Origin: an uncultured Clostridia bacterium
GTDB lineage: Bacteria > Bacillota > Clostridia > Christensenellales > Borkfalkiaceae
Length of the DNA stretch: 64,000 nucleotides
Assembly: GCA_947053655.1 (NCBI GenBank)
Contig: CAMRTO010000001.1
Location: forward strand, 62,001-126,000
Reading direction: 5' to 3'
Shown here piece after piece: positions 20,296 through 29,765 of the stretch. Below the pieces are notes generated by a model. It worked only from the letters and a program-made list of their open reading frames with translations. It made no database searches and had not been told where the DNA came from. Numbering within the stretch: the first letter of the stretch is position 1; each line of letters opens with the position of its first letter. A program made the position numbers and the translations under genes.

Positions 20296-21137
20296 TATTC
20301 TATCTCCTTTTTAAACAGATTACACATATCTTCCCGTTTCTCTCTTTCAAATTCGGCATACATGCGGGAGCGGGAAATCGCCTCGTCGAAATTGACTTGG
20401 AATCCGTCAAAATCAGGACCGTCAACGCAGGCGAACTTAGTCTTCCCGCCGACGCTGAGCCGACAGCCGCCGCACATACCCGTTCCGTCAATCATTATAG
20501 GATTCATAGAAACAGTCGTCGGTATTCCGTAAGGCTTGGTAGTCATAACCACGAATTTCATCATAACAAGCGGACCTATTGCAACCACTTCGTCATAATT
20601 TTCGCCATTGTCTATAAATTCTTTAAGAGGCTCAGTAACCAACCCGCGGCGACCGTAACTGCCGTCGTCGGTCATCACGGTCAACCTGTCGGAGCAACTT
20701 TTAAATTCGTCCTCCAAAATAACCAGACTTTCATTCCTGAAACCGATTATAGAATGCACCTCGCAACCCAGCTCGTGAAATTTTTGCGCAACCGGTAAAG
20801 CTATGGCGCACCCTACCCCACCGCCGACTATACAAACTTTTTTAATCCCGTCCGTGCGCGTAGGACAGCCGAGCGGCCCAACAAAGTCCTGTATGTAATC
20901 GCCTTTGTTTTTATTGTTTAAAAGCATAGTCGTAGCGCCGACTGTCTGAAATATTATTTTAACCGTTCCCGCATCTCTGTCATATCCCGCTACGGTCAGC
21001 GGAATTCTTTCTCCGTCCCCGTCTACGCGCAGAATGATAAATTGACCCGCCTGCGCTTTTTTTGCGACAAGCGGAGCATAAATGTCCATCATTGTAACCG
21101 TAGGGTTAAGAACGCGCTTATCCGTTATTTTAAACAT
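20295..21137 (-). CDS. sulfide/dihydroorotate dehydrogenase-type FAD/NAD-binding subunit (NfnA-like)
   Basis: C-terminal CGGCRLSVGGKTKFACVDGPDFDG; adjacent to the glutamate synthase-type subunit. Confidence 0.9.
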   Translation of the reverse strand: MFKITDKRVLNPTVTMMDIYAPLVAKKAQAGQFIILRVDGDGERIPLTVAGYDRDAGTVKIIFQTVGATTMLLNNKNKGDYIQDFVGPLGCPTRTDGIKKVCIVGGGVGCAIALPVAQKFHELGCEVHSIIGFRNESLVILEDEFKSCSDRLTVMTDDGSYGRRGLVTEPLKEFIDNGENYDEVVAIGPLVMMKFVVMTTKPYGIPTTVSMNPIMIDGTGMCGGCRLSVGGKTKFACVDGPDFDGFQVNFDEAISRSRMYAEFEREKREDMCNLFKKEIE

Positions 21138-21393
21138 TGTCTTCCTTTTTATGTTTTATCAATTTTTTTATATATTTTATGCTGTGAACGGGATACGGAG
21201 CATTAGACTCGTCCGCGAAAATCACGCGCCTTACAACTCCCTGTTGCAAATTGTCATGTCTACCCAAAGGAGCGACCACTTTATCACCCTCCGCTACGTC
21301 GGCAAAATTACATATATACCAATAGTAATAACCGACGACGTTCGGATCGTCGGGATATTCCACTGCGGTAAAGCATATTTTATCGTTTGACAT
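21130..21393 (-). CDS. hypothetical protein (start at MSNDKICF)
   Basis: ORF 21130-21444, internal start at 21393. Confidence 0.5.
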   Translation of the reverse strand: MSNDKICFTAVEYPDDPNVVGYYYWYICNFADVAEGDKVVAPLGRHDNLQQGVVRRVIFADESNAPYPVHSIKYIKKLIKHKKEDNV

Positions 21394-21470
21394 AAATTTA
21401 TTATAACAACAAAAACTTCCGAAATCAAGAAAAAGACCCGTCACTTGACAGGTCTTTTCACTTTATTTAA

Positions 21471-22226
21471 TTATTCGTAATCCACTACGTCTATCCAACT
21501 GCGCAGAAACTTTTCTTCCTCCGAATCGGACTTTGCCTTTGCAAGACGCGAAGCCGCCACGATAGGTATCCAGCGCTGAACGTACTGAATAGCCGTATCG
21601 CTCTTTTTGCAGTACAATTTTAAGTACTTGTCGCCAAGCTCTTTTTTACCGGCAAGGTAAAACAAAAGATAGCTTTGCGCAACGTCAGCCGAAGAATTAC
21701 CCTGCGTTGCATGCGCCCAGTCGATTACGTAGGGAACGCCGTTCGCATTAATTACTATGTTTGTGGGATTGAAGTCGCCGTGGCAAAGATGCGTATGCTT
21801 GGGCATTGAATCAAGCCGTGTATGCAAATCGTAGCGCGTTGTCGCTTCCAATACCGAATTGGTCGCTGAAATTCTCGCCTGTAACTTGTCTTTCAACTTG
21901 TTTAACATAGGCACCTTTTTAGACAAAACCGTCATCTGCAAATCAACGAAAAGGTTTAAATACTCGTCCTCTTTCTCGGGACATTCGTCCATCAGCGTCT
22001 GTAAAGTCTTTCCCTCGATGTAGTCTAAAATTATAGCCCATTTTCCGTCCACGACTTCGATTGATTTGATTTTGGGAACGTTTAAATCCGTTTCCTCAAC
22101 ACGGGCATGGTTTAAAGCTTCGTTCAAAATATCCGCTTTGGAATAATTTGCGTCAAACACCTTTACAAGCCTGTCGCCGTCCCTGTAAATATTTTTGTCT
22201 GCCCTTGAAAAAATTTCCTGCTTCAT
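21471..22226 (-). CDS. aminoglycoside/choline phosphotransferase-like kinase
   Basis: LCHGDFNPTNIVINANGVPYVIDWAHATQGN. Confidence 0.88.
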   Translation of the reverse strand: MKQEIFSRADKNIYRDGDRLVKVFDANYSKADILNEALNHARVEETDLNVPKIKSIEVVDGKWAIILDYIEGKTLQTLMDECPEKEDEYLNLFVDLQMTVLSKKVPMLNKLKDKLQARISATNSVLEATTRYDLHTRLDSMPKHTHLCHGDFNPTNIVINANGVPYVIDWAHATQGNSSADVAQSYLLFYLAGKKELGDKYLKLYCKKSDTAIQYVQRWIPIVAASRLAKAKSDSEEEKFLRSWIDVVDYE

Positions 22227-22242
22227 TTAATTTTCCTCCTTA

Positions 22243-24852
22243 TTATTTACCGTAGTATGCGTTGAGGTACATCTGTTTGATTTCACTCATCAACGGATAT
22301 CTGGGATTAGCGCCCGTGCATTGGTCGTCAAACGCCTGTTCGGTCATATCGTCAAGCCTTGCAAGGTAGTCTTGTTCGTCGATGCCGTAGTCCTTGACGG
22401 TCTTCTTGATGCCTATTTTTTTCTTTAAATCGTCTATTGCCTTTATAAGATTTTTAACCTTGTCGTCGTCATTTTTACCGCCGAGATTCAAGCACTCGGC
22501 AATTTCGGCATATCTGCGCTTTGTTTTGGGGTGATCGTACTGACTGAAAGTTCCCATCTTAGACGGTGCTTCCGACGAATTGAATTTGATTACCTCGTCT
22601 ATCATAAGCGCATTCGCTATGCCGTGGGGCAAATGATGGAACGCACCCAGCTTGTGAGCCATACTGTGGCACACGCCGAGGAAAGCGTTTGCAAACGCCA
22701 TTCCCGCCATTGTAGCGGCGTTTGCCATTTTCTCCCTTGCGACAACATCGGTCTGACCGTTTTCGTATGCCGCGGGCAGATATTCGAAAATAACCTTTAA
22801 AGCCTGTAAAGCAAGTCCGTCGGTGTAATCTGTCGCCAGCATGGATGCATACGCTTCAAGCGCGTGCGTTACCGCGTCTATACCAGAGGCCGCCGTAAGA
22901 CCTTTCGGCGCCGACATGTGTAAATCGGTATCTATTATCGCCATATTAGGCATAAGCTCGTAGTCGGCAAGCGGATATTTGACACCGGATTTCTCGTCGG
23001 TTATAACCGCAAAAGGTGTAACTTCCGAACCCGTTCCCGCCGAAGTGGGAATTGCTATAAAATACGCCTTTTCGCCCATCTTGGGGAAGGTATAGGTTCT
23101 CTTTCTTATATCCATAAAGCGCATTGCCATATCCATAAAGTCCGCTTCCGGATGCTCGTACAAAACCCACATTATCTTAGCGGCGTCCATAGCGCTGCCG
23201 CCGCCCAAGGCGATAATTGTGTCGGGTTCGAATGCGCGCATTTGGCGTGCTCCTTCTATCGCGCATGCAAGCGTGGGGTCCGGCTCTACATTATAAAACG
23301 TAGCATGCGAGACGCCCAATTCGTCAAGCTTAGAAGTTATGCATTTGGTAAAACCGTTTTTATAAAGGAAACTGTCGGTTACGATAAACGCTTTTTTCTT
23401 ATTCATGACGGTCGTAAGTTCGTCCAAGGCAACCGGCAAGCAACCCTTCTTTATATAAACCTTTTGAGGCGCTCTGAACCAAAGCATATTTTCTCTCCTT
23501 TCCGCAACGGTCTTAATATTAATCAAGTGTTTAACCCCTACGTTCTCCGAAACGGAATTTCCGCCCCAAGAGCCGCAACCCAGCGTAAGCGACGGCATAA
23601 GCTTGAAATTATATAAATCGCCTATACCGCCCTGCGACGAAGGCGTATTGACGAGGATGCGGCACGTTTTCATTCTTTCGGCAAACTCGTCTATCCTGTT
23701 CTTCGCTGTAGTCACGTCTACATACAGCGAGGAGGTATGTCCGTAACCGCCGTCCGCGATAAGCGTTTCGGCTTTATTCAGCGCGTCGTTGAAATCTACC
23801 GCCCTGTACATAGCAAGTACGGGCGAAAGCTTTTCGTGCGCAAACTCCTCCGACAAATCGACGGATTCCACTTCACCTATAAGAATTTTTGTTTCATCAG
23901 GCACGGAAATTCCCGAAAGCTCTGCAATTTTTTTCGCACTCTGTCCTACGATTTTTGCATTGAGCGAACCGTTTATGATAATGGTCTTTCTTACTTTTTC
24001 CGTCTCTTGCTCGTCTAAAAAATAGCATCCCCTTGCCGAAAACTCTTTTTTGACTTTTGAATAAATTTTATCGGCAACTATTACAGACTGTTCCGATGCG
24101 CATATCATACCGTTATCGAACGTCTTGGAATGAATGACCGAACTGACGGCAAGGCTTATATCCGCGCTTTCGTCGATAATTGCGGGGGTGTTTCCCGCAC
24201 CGACACCTATGGCGGGTTTGCCGCTGGAATACGCCGCGCGCACCATGCCGGGACCGCCCGTAGCCAGAATCGTGTCTACCTCTTTCATTAATAAATTAGT
24301 CATTTCAAGCGTGGGAACGTCTATCCAGCTTATTATCCCTTCGGGCGCGCCGGCTTCCACTGCCGCTTCGTAAATGACCTTAGCCGCAGAAATTGTGCTG
24401 TTTTTCGCACGCGGGTGCGGGCTTATAATACAACCGTTACGTGTTTTGAGGCTTATTAACGTTTTAAAAATCGCCGTTGAAGTGGGATTGGTCGTCGGTA
24501 TTACGGCGCCGACAACACCAATCGGTTCTGCAATTTTCTTTAAACCGTACGCCTTGTTTTCCTCTATCACACCGCAAGTTTTAACGTTTTTGTAAGAATT
24601 GTAAATATACTCGGAAGCATAGTGATTTTTTATAACCTTATCTTCCACTACGCCCATGCCTGTTTCCTGCACTGCAAGCTTCGCAAGAGGAATTCTCACC
24701 TTATTTGCGGCAATTGCGCAAGCAGTGAAAATTTTATCTACTTGTTCTTGCGAATAAGTTGCAAAAATTTTCTGTGCCGCTCTCACTCTGGCAATTTCCT
24801 GCTCAAGCCTTTCAACGCTGTCGCATACTCCGTAATTAAATTTGAAATCCAT
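22243..24852 (-). CDS. adhE: bifunctional aldehyde-alcohol dehydrogenase
   Basis: 869 aa: aldehyde dehydrogenase domain plus Fe-ADH domain (GGGSAMDAAKIMW, HSMAHKLGAFHHLPHG). Confidence 0.97.
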   Translation of the reverse strand: MDFKFNYGVCDSVERLEQEIARVRAAQKIFATYSQEQVDKIFTACAIAANKVRIPLAKLAVQETGMGVVEDKVIKNHYASEYIYNSYKNVKTCGVIEENKAYGLKKIAEPIGVVGAVIPTTNPTSTAIFKTLISLKTRNGCIISPHPRAKNSTISAAKVIYEAAVEAGAPEGIISWIDVPTLEMTNLLMKEVDTILATGGPGMVRAAYSSGKPAIGVGAGNTPAIIDESADISLAVSSVIHSKTFDNGMICASEQSVIVADKIYSKVKKEFSARGCYFLDEQETEKVRKTIIINGSLNAKIVGQSAKKIAELSGISVPDETKILIGEVESVDLSEEFAHEKLSPVLAMYRAVDFNDALNKAETLIADGGYGHTSSLYVDVTTAKNRIDEFAERMKTCRILVNTPSSQGGIGDLYNFKLMPSLTLGCGSWGGNSVSENVGVKHLINIKTVAERRENMLWFRAPQKVYIKKGCLPVALDELTTVMNKKKAFIVTDSFLYKNGFTKCITSKLDELGVSHATFYNVEPDPTLACAIEGARQMRAFEPDTIIALGGGSAMDAAKIMWVLYEHPEADFMDMAMRFMDIRKRTYTFPKMGEKAYFIAIPTSAGTGSEVTPFAVITDEKSGVKYPLADYELMPNMAIIDTDLHMSAPKGLTAASGIDAVTHALEAYASMLATDYTDGLALQALKVIFEYLPAAYENGQTDVVAREKMANAATMAGMAFANAFLGVCHSMAHKLGAFHHLPHGIANALMIDEVIKFNSSEAPSKMGTFSQYDHPKTKRRYAEIAECLNLGGKNDDDKVKNLIKAIDDLKKKIGIKKTVKDYGIDEQDYLARLDDMTEQAFDDQCTGANPRYPLMSEIKQMYLNAYYGK

Positions 24853-25201
24853 GTACCCTCCTGATTCGTTTTATCTTTAACAATTTAATTATTGACAAAA
24901 CAGTCTGAAATTTAATAAGTAATTATTTATCGATAAAATAATATCAAATTTATGGCACGGTTTCAACCTTTATAACGCAAAATTTTACAAATGAATATTA
25001 TTGTTACTTAATTATAAAAATTGTTAATAAAAGACAAATATATTTTTTACCGTCAAAACTATAACTGTTAAAGACTTAATTATAAAATATTTCAAGTTTT
25101 ATTATTATCAAATATAGTGTTTCTCTTTTTTATAAAATCTTTTAAAAGCGTATGTAAAGCTTGACAAAATCATTTCCGTCAATTATAATATACAATGTTT
25201 T

Positions 25202-25284
25202 GCGGATGTGGCGGAACTGGCAGACGCGCAGGTTTCAGGTTCCTGTGGGTGACCGTGGGGGTTCAAATCCCTTCATCCGCACCA
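25202..25284 (+). tRNA. tRNA-Leu (CAG), integration target
   Basis: GCGGATG..CATCCGCACCA, anticodon loop TTCAGGT, variable arm. Confidence 0.93.
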
Positions 25285-25338
25285 AAACATTAAAAAAGCG
25301 GTAAATTAGCAATTTTAAGCTGATTTTACCGCTTTTTT
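25234..25338 (+). repeat. attL direct repeat (tRNA-Leu 3' part plus downstream terminator)
   Basis: ttcaggttcctgtgggtgaccgtgggggttcaaatcccttcatccgcaccaaaacattaaaaaagcggtaaattagcaattttaagctgattttaccgctttttt. Confidence 0.95.
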
Positions 25339-25390
25339 TAAGTTTTTTTTAATAATTCTAATTTGTTGAAAAAAGCAGAATTTTATCTGG

Positions 25391-25407
25391 TCCCAATACA
25401 GTCCCAA
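25391..25407 (+). promoter_or_regulatory. candidate integrase arm-type site (left end)
   Basis: TCCCAATACAGTCCCAA; mirrored at the right end by TCCCAATTCAATCCCAA, both with 11-bp periodicity. Confidence 0.55.
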
Positions 25408-25492
25408 TTTTAAAATGCCTTGTTTCTTTTATTAAATATCAGTTTTCAAAGTGCTCTTTTAAAGCATTCACGCAATGCCGCAAATGCAGGCT

Positions 25493-25747
25493 TCACTTTA
25501 ACTTTTCGACGAACCAACGCCCGTAGTAAGTTTCGTGATACAATTCGCGGACGTAGCCGTTAATAAGTATAGTATAACGCATTGCCGGCATACTGCCGAC
25601 ATGTTGCGGCGGAGCTTGCCGCACGTCTGTTATTTTAGATATTTCATATTTAATACCGTTCTCCCACTCAATGGCAACGGGCTTCGAATATCCGTCGCGG
25701 TCTACCCGCAACATAACTGTTACATATACTTTTTCATAAGCCGCCAT
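25493..25747 (-). CDS. hypothetical small protein of the element
   Basis: 84 aa ORF MAAYEKVYVTVMLRVDRDGYSKPVAIEWENGIKYEISKI.. Confidence 0.55.
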   Translation of the reverse strand: MAAYEKVYVTVMLRVDRDGYSKPVAIEWENGIKYEISKITDVRQAPPQHVGSMPAMRYTILINGYVRELYHETYYGRWFVEKLK

Positions 25748-25914
25748 ATTTTGAGTATGCGCAACAATTCAACGATTAACAAACCGCCGCGCCCATTGCG
25801 CAGTGTTTTCTTTCGGAACGACTGACTTATTAACGCCTCTAAGTTCCCGTCATAGTGCATATTTCGGACTGTGAATGGACAATAAAAAAGCAGCCCATAT
25901 TAAGAGCGGGCAAG

Positions 25915-26220
25915 CCGGAGCTTCCAATAAGCAACCGCTTATTGGAAATTCAGATAAATGCGCAAGCAACGCCGCATTTATAAAATGGTCACCAAAAAAT
26001 GGACGATTAAACCGAAAAAGTTTGATACAACTTTCTTGCGCCCCATGGGCGCACAAGCTCTAACCGAATACCCGGACGCTTGCGTCCGCCGGGCAGCGGC
26101 AACGAAAAAGCCGCTGCGGTATCTTTTGTTTTATTGTTTTAATTCTATAATATGTATATATGCGGCGGGATTTTGATACAAATTATAGGGATTATGACAC
26201 ATAAATATATCAAAATCCCA
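25915..26220. other. non-coding hairpin cluster, candidate origin/packaging region
   Basis: Five inverted repeats: 25922-25947, 26037-26053, 26073-26088, 26093-26117 and 26167-26219. Confidence 0.5.
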
Positions 26221-26320
26221 CAGTAAAAAAAGTCATAATAAAACCGCCCCGGTTAAACCGTGCGGCTATTGAAATTTCCCTATTTAATCAACGGCTATAA
26301 GCGCAGCCGTTCTCTGCGCT

Positions 26321-27442
26321 TTAATTTTTATATTCAGTTCCCTTGGTAGTTCTGTTGTCGCTCTCAGGCGGCGAGCCTCTGCCGAAACACCCGCAAGCCT
26401 TCCCGTCTTTCTTCCAGCCCGTATCCTTGCAAATCTTGCACCGTGCGTAATATTCAGGCTTGAGGCTGTCCGGCGCTATGCCTATGTTTTCAAGCACCGT
26501 ACGGCTCTTATAATCGAGCTGTTTAATCTTTTTTTCAAGTTCTTGCGCATAATCAGTATTGGTGAATACAGCGCGTCTGTACAGTGTAGAAATGCTTTTA
26601 CGTTCGTCATCGAGCTTTTTATACTGCTCGTATGATAACGCGACGTCAAGCGCTTCCGAAGCTTTCCGTGTCGCTGTCTCACGCAGATCCGAATAGTACT
26701 TCTCACGGTTAACCGTTGCAGGCTGTCCTTCCTGCACCTTCTTCCCCGAAGACTTCTTTTTACGGTTGCGGTAACGCGCTTCTTTCCTGAACCAGTTCCA
26801 ACCTTTTTTCAAGCCCGCTTTGCCGGCTCTGTGTCTGTTCACGCCTATCCAGTCCTTCGGACAATACAAAAGCCCGATCCTGCTCAGCGTCGTAACAGCG
26901 GCGGATACCGTCGTAGGATCTATCCCTAATTCTTTTGCTATTTGATTATAAACCGCTTCTGTAGTGGTCTTATGCGTGCAGCTCGCCAATTTGGTATAGA
27001 AATATGAATATGTAAGCTGCTCCCCGCGCGTGAGCGTTCGTCGAGCAATTACGCCGCCGGCATTATCCTTGATGTCAAATATTCGCGTCGTTATTTCAAA
27101 AGGTACGTTCCAAGTCTTATCGTTTGTAAGCTTATCCTGCTTGAAACAATACGAACTCATGCCCTTACGGTCAACGTAATCGGCATTTTTAAGCCTTGTC
27201 ATGCTCCGGGATAACGTTGCCGGTGCCCCGCCTATGTATTTATGAATATCGCCGCGAGTACCTTTAAATTTCTTAACATTACCGTCTTCGTCTTCCTTCC
27301 CGGAAAAGCTGGAAAGAAGCCCCGCCAGAAACAGGGCGGATATACTCATGCCCGGCACGCCGCACAGCCCGCGCGGGATACCGCAATAATAGCTGTACCC
27401 CTGCGCCGTTTTATTCTGTTTTACCGCTGCCGTTGCCGCCAT
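26321..27442 (-). CDS. element replication initiator / helicase-loader-like protein
   Basis: HTH-rich N-terminus; C-terminal LKPEYYARCKICKDTGWKKDGKACGCF resembles the DnaC/DnaI N-terminal Cys motif. Confidence 0.7.
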   Translation of the reverse strand: MAATAAVKQNKTAQGYSYYCGIPRGLCGVPGMSISALFLAGLLSSFSGKEDEDGNVKKFKGTRGDIHKYIGGAPATLSRSMTRLKNADYVDRKGMSSYCFKQDKLTNDKTWNVPFEITTRIFDIKDNAGGVIARRTLTRGEQLTYSYFYTKLASCTHKTTTEAVYNQIAKELGIDPTTVSAAVTTLSRIGLLYCPKDWIGVNRHRAGKAGLKKGWNWFRKEARYRNRKKKSSGKKVQEGQPATVNREKYYSDLRETATRKASEALDVALSYEQYKKLDDERKSISTLYRRAVFTNTDYAQELEKKIKQLDYKSRTVLENIGIAPDSLKPEYYARCKICKDTGWKKDGKACGCFGRGSPPESDNRTTKGTEYKN

Positions 27443-27460
27443 GCGTTTAACCTCTTGCTT

Positions 27461-28789
27461 TTATTTTTCGATTTCCGCGTCTACAAACTTTGTTGTTTCG
27501 CCCTTGAACCTTAACGGCAGCGTCCCCAGCTCGCCGTTCCGGTGTTTGGCAATGCGCAGCTCCGCCGCGCCTTTGACTATGCCTTTCTTTATTATTTCCT
27601 CGTCCGAAGCGTTGACGTCCGGACGGTCTATAAACATAACTATGTCGGCGTCCTGCTCTATTGCTCCCGATTCCCTTAAATCGGAAAGCTGGGACTTTTC
27701 GCCGTCCTTTAATCGCCTGAGCTGGGACAAAGCTATTACCGGAACCTGCAGCTCCTTTGCGATCTGCTTCAATTCCCGCGTTATGCTCGTCACTTCGAGC
27801 GTTCTGTTTTCGTCGCCCTTTTTACCGCTTGACATAAGCTGTATGTAATCTACCATTACGAGGTCTAAACGCCCGTCCTTAGCTTTAAATCTCCTGCACT
27901 TGGATAATATCTCCGCCGGCGTTATCCGGGCGCTGTCGTCTATGTATACGGCGCTTTTATTCATTCGCGCCTGCGCCGCGGCTAAGCGCTGCCAATCTTT
28001 ATCGCTCAGCTTACCGGATAAAGCCGCGGCCATGCTTACGTTTGCGTTCGAGCAAATCAGGCGCTGCTTTATCTGCAGCGTCGGCATTTCCATGGAAAAC
28101 ACTGCGCACGTCTTATTGACGTATACCGCGGCGTGCTCTACGATATTCATAGCAAGCGAAGTTTTACCCATGCCGGGGCGCGCAGCTATTACAATCAAGT
28201 CGGACTTTTGCAGTCCGTTAGTGAGCTTGTCTAATCTGAAGAACCCGGTCATAACGCCCCTAAAAGCGTCCTTATTATTCTCTATGGCGTTAAACTTATC
28301 CAGAACGTCATAAAAGCCTTCCTGCCGAATGTCAACAACCGTTGAAGTGTCCTGTGCTTGCGATATGCCGTAAATTTTGTTTTCCGCGAACTGCAAGGCG
28401 TCCTCGGGACTTGTCCCGGCATACTCTGCTATTTCGCGCGCCGCACGCGTTAATTTACGATTAAGGCTGTCACGCTTGACTATATCAATATAATGCTTAT
28501 AATTCGCCGCAGAAGGCGTTATCTGCGTTAATTCCGTTATATAACTTATCCCGCCGACGTCTTCGAGCTTTCCCAGACCGGAAAGCGTATCCGATATAGT
28601 CACAAGGTCTAACGGCTTACGGTTATTGTATACCGTCTTTACTGCGCAAAAGATATTTTTGTGACTCTCAACGTAAAAATCGTCTTCCGTAAGCGACGGG
28701 ATTATTTCTGCGGCGATTGCCTGATCTATTAATATACAACCGAGAACCGACTGCTCGGCTTCCAGATTGTATAAAGTTGCTTCTGTCAT
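27461..28789 (-). CDS. dnaB: replicative DNA helicase DnaB (element-encoded second copy)
   Basis: Walker A ARPGMGKTSLAMNI, MVDYIQLMSSGK, ALSQLRR; strongly similar to host DnaB at 47453-48901. Confidence 0.95.
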   Translation of the reverse strand: MTEATLYNLEAEQSVLGCILIDQAIAAEIIPSLTEDDFYVESHKNIFCAVKTVYNNRKPLDLVTISDTLSGLGKLEDVGGISYITELTQITPSAANYKHYIDIVKRDSLNRKLTRAAREIAEYAGTSPEDALQFAENKIYGISQAQDTSTVVDIRQEGFYDVLDKFNAIENNKDAFRGVMTGFFRLDKLTNGLQKSDLIVIAARPGMGKTSLAMNIVEHAAVYVNKTCAVFSMEMPTLQIKQRLICSNANVSMAAALSGKLSDKDWQRLAAAQARMNKSAVYIDDSARITPAEILSKCRRFKAKDGRLDLVMVDYIQLMSSGKKGDENRTLEVTSITRELKQIAKELQVPVIALSQLRRLKDGEKSQLSDLRESGAIEQDADIVMFIDRPDVNASDEEIIKKGIVKGAAELRIAKHRNGELGTLPLRFKGETTKFVDAEIEK

Positions 28790-28801
28790 TTGTGACTCCT
28801 T

Positions 28802-29275
28802 TTAATCCTTAATAAAGCAAATCCAATGCGTATTGCTGCGCTTTCCGGATTTATGCCCGAATATAGGTTTTACGGGCGTCAGCTTTAAAATTTCGCTTAC
28901 CTTTATGTCTGTTTCGTTCCATTTGAAAATCAAAACACCGTCGGGCTTTAATACACGGAAACACTCCGAAAAACCTTTCCGCAATTCGCTTTTCCAATCT
29001 CCATGAAGCGCGCCGTATTTTATCTGCTGCCAACCCGTAATTTCAGTGTCCGCATTATGTACCAAGTGCGGCGGATCAAAGACTACAAGACTGAATTGTT
29101 CGTCATCGAAGGGCAAAGCGGTGAAGTCGGCCAGAACGTCAGGATTTATTTCATAATCTCTACCGTCGCATAAAATAGTCTTTAATTGCCGATTATCACA
29201 AAACAGAACCCTATCGTCCTTCTTATCGAAGTAAAACATTCTGCCGCCGCAACATACGTCTATTACCGGTTTCAA
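28802..29275 (-). CDS. small SAM-dependent methyltransferase-like protein
   Basis: IDVCCGGRMFYFDK..; VVFDPPHLVHN (DPPH motif); 157 aa. Confidence 0.75.
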   Translation of the reverse strand: MKPVIDVCCGGRMFYFDKKDDRVLFCDNRQLKTILCDGRDYEINPDVLADFTALPFDDEQFSLVVFDPPHLVHNADTEITGWQQIKYGALHGDWKSELRKGFSECFRVLKPDGVLIFKWNETDIKVSEILKLTPVKPIFGHKSGKRSNTHWICFIKD

Positions 29276-29293
29276 TTTTTCACTCCTTTAGTG

Positions 29294-29539
29294 TTACTTC
29301 ACTTGAAAGATTTCCTCGTTGACTTGGAAATTCTCCCCGTCGGCAAGCAAAACATTAGCGTCTACAAGCCGCTTACATGCACGTCGCACGTCGTCCTTGT
29401 TCAATCCAAGCGAGACGGCCGCCTCGTAAAAATTTATTGGCGCCCAAGCCTCGCCCTGAGTTCGAATTATATATTTTAAAAACTCGTTCTCAACCCCGCA
29501 TAACTTTTTAAACAACTTTACCGCGTCAATATTACGCAC
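29294..29539 (-). CDS. small protein, possible winged-helix
   Basis: 81 aa; ..AVSLGLNKDDVRRACKRLVDANVLLADGENF. Confidence 0.55.
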   Translation of the reverse strand: MRNIDAVKLFKKLCGVENEFLKYIIRTQGEAWAPINFYEAAVSLGLNKDDVRRACKRLVDANVLLADGENFQVNEEIFQVK

Positions 29540-29765
29540 TGCTCTGCACCTCGCTTATGGTTATTTGCCCTTCTGATATTTTGTTCTTAACTCCGCCGCA
29601 ACCGGTATTACGGTGGCGGAAAGCGCATGAAGGACAATAACATTTCTTTTCGCCGTGCCCTATAGCCCAGCCGTGCGCCTTTGCCGCGTCTTTATTTTTA
29701 TACCTGCCTATAACTCTTTTACAGTTTTCGTCGTCGCAAGTAAACTCATAATATTTCTCTATCAT
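29532..29765 (-). CDS. small Cys-rich (zinc-binding-like) protein
   Basis: MIEKYYEFTCDDENCKRVIGRYKNKDAAKAHGWAIGHGEKKCYCPSC; start overlaps the stop of the upstream gene. Confidence 0.6.
   Translation of the reverse strand: MIEKYYEFTCDDENCKRVIGRYKNKDAAKAHGWAIGHGEKKCYCPSCAFRHRNTGCGGVKNKISEGQITISEVQSSA

Noticed and set aside
24853-25201. Regulatory RNA in the long AT-rich gap between adhE and tRNA-Leu
   Set aside because: No convincing hairpin series or clear Rex-type palindrome seen; probably ordinary promoter/intergenic sequence.
27900-28313. 137-aa plus-strand ORF
   Set aside because: Antisense to element DnaB; the equivalent antisense ORF over host dnaB (47967-48470) shows it is a by-product of conserved dnaB codons.
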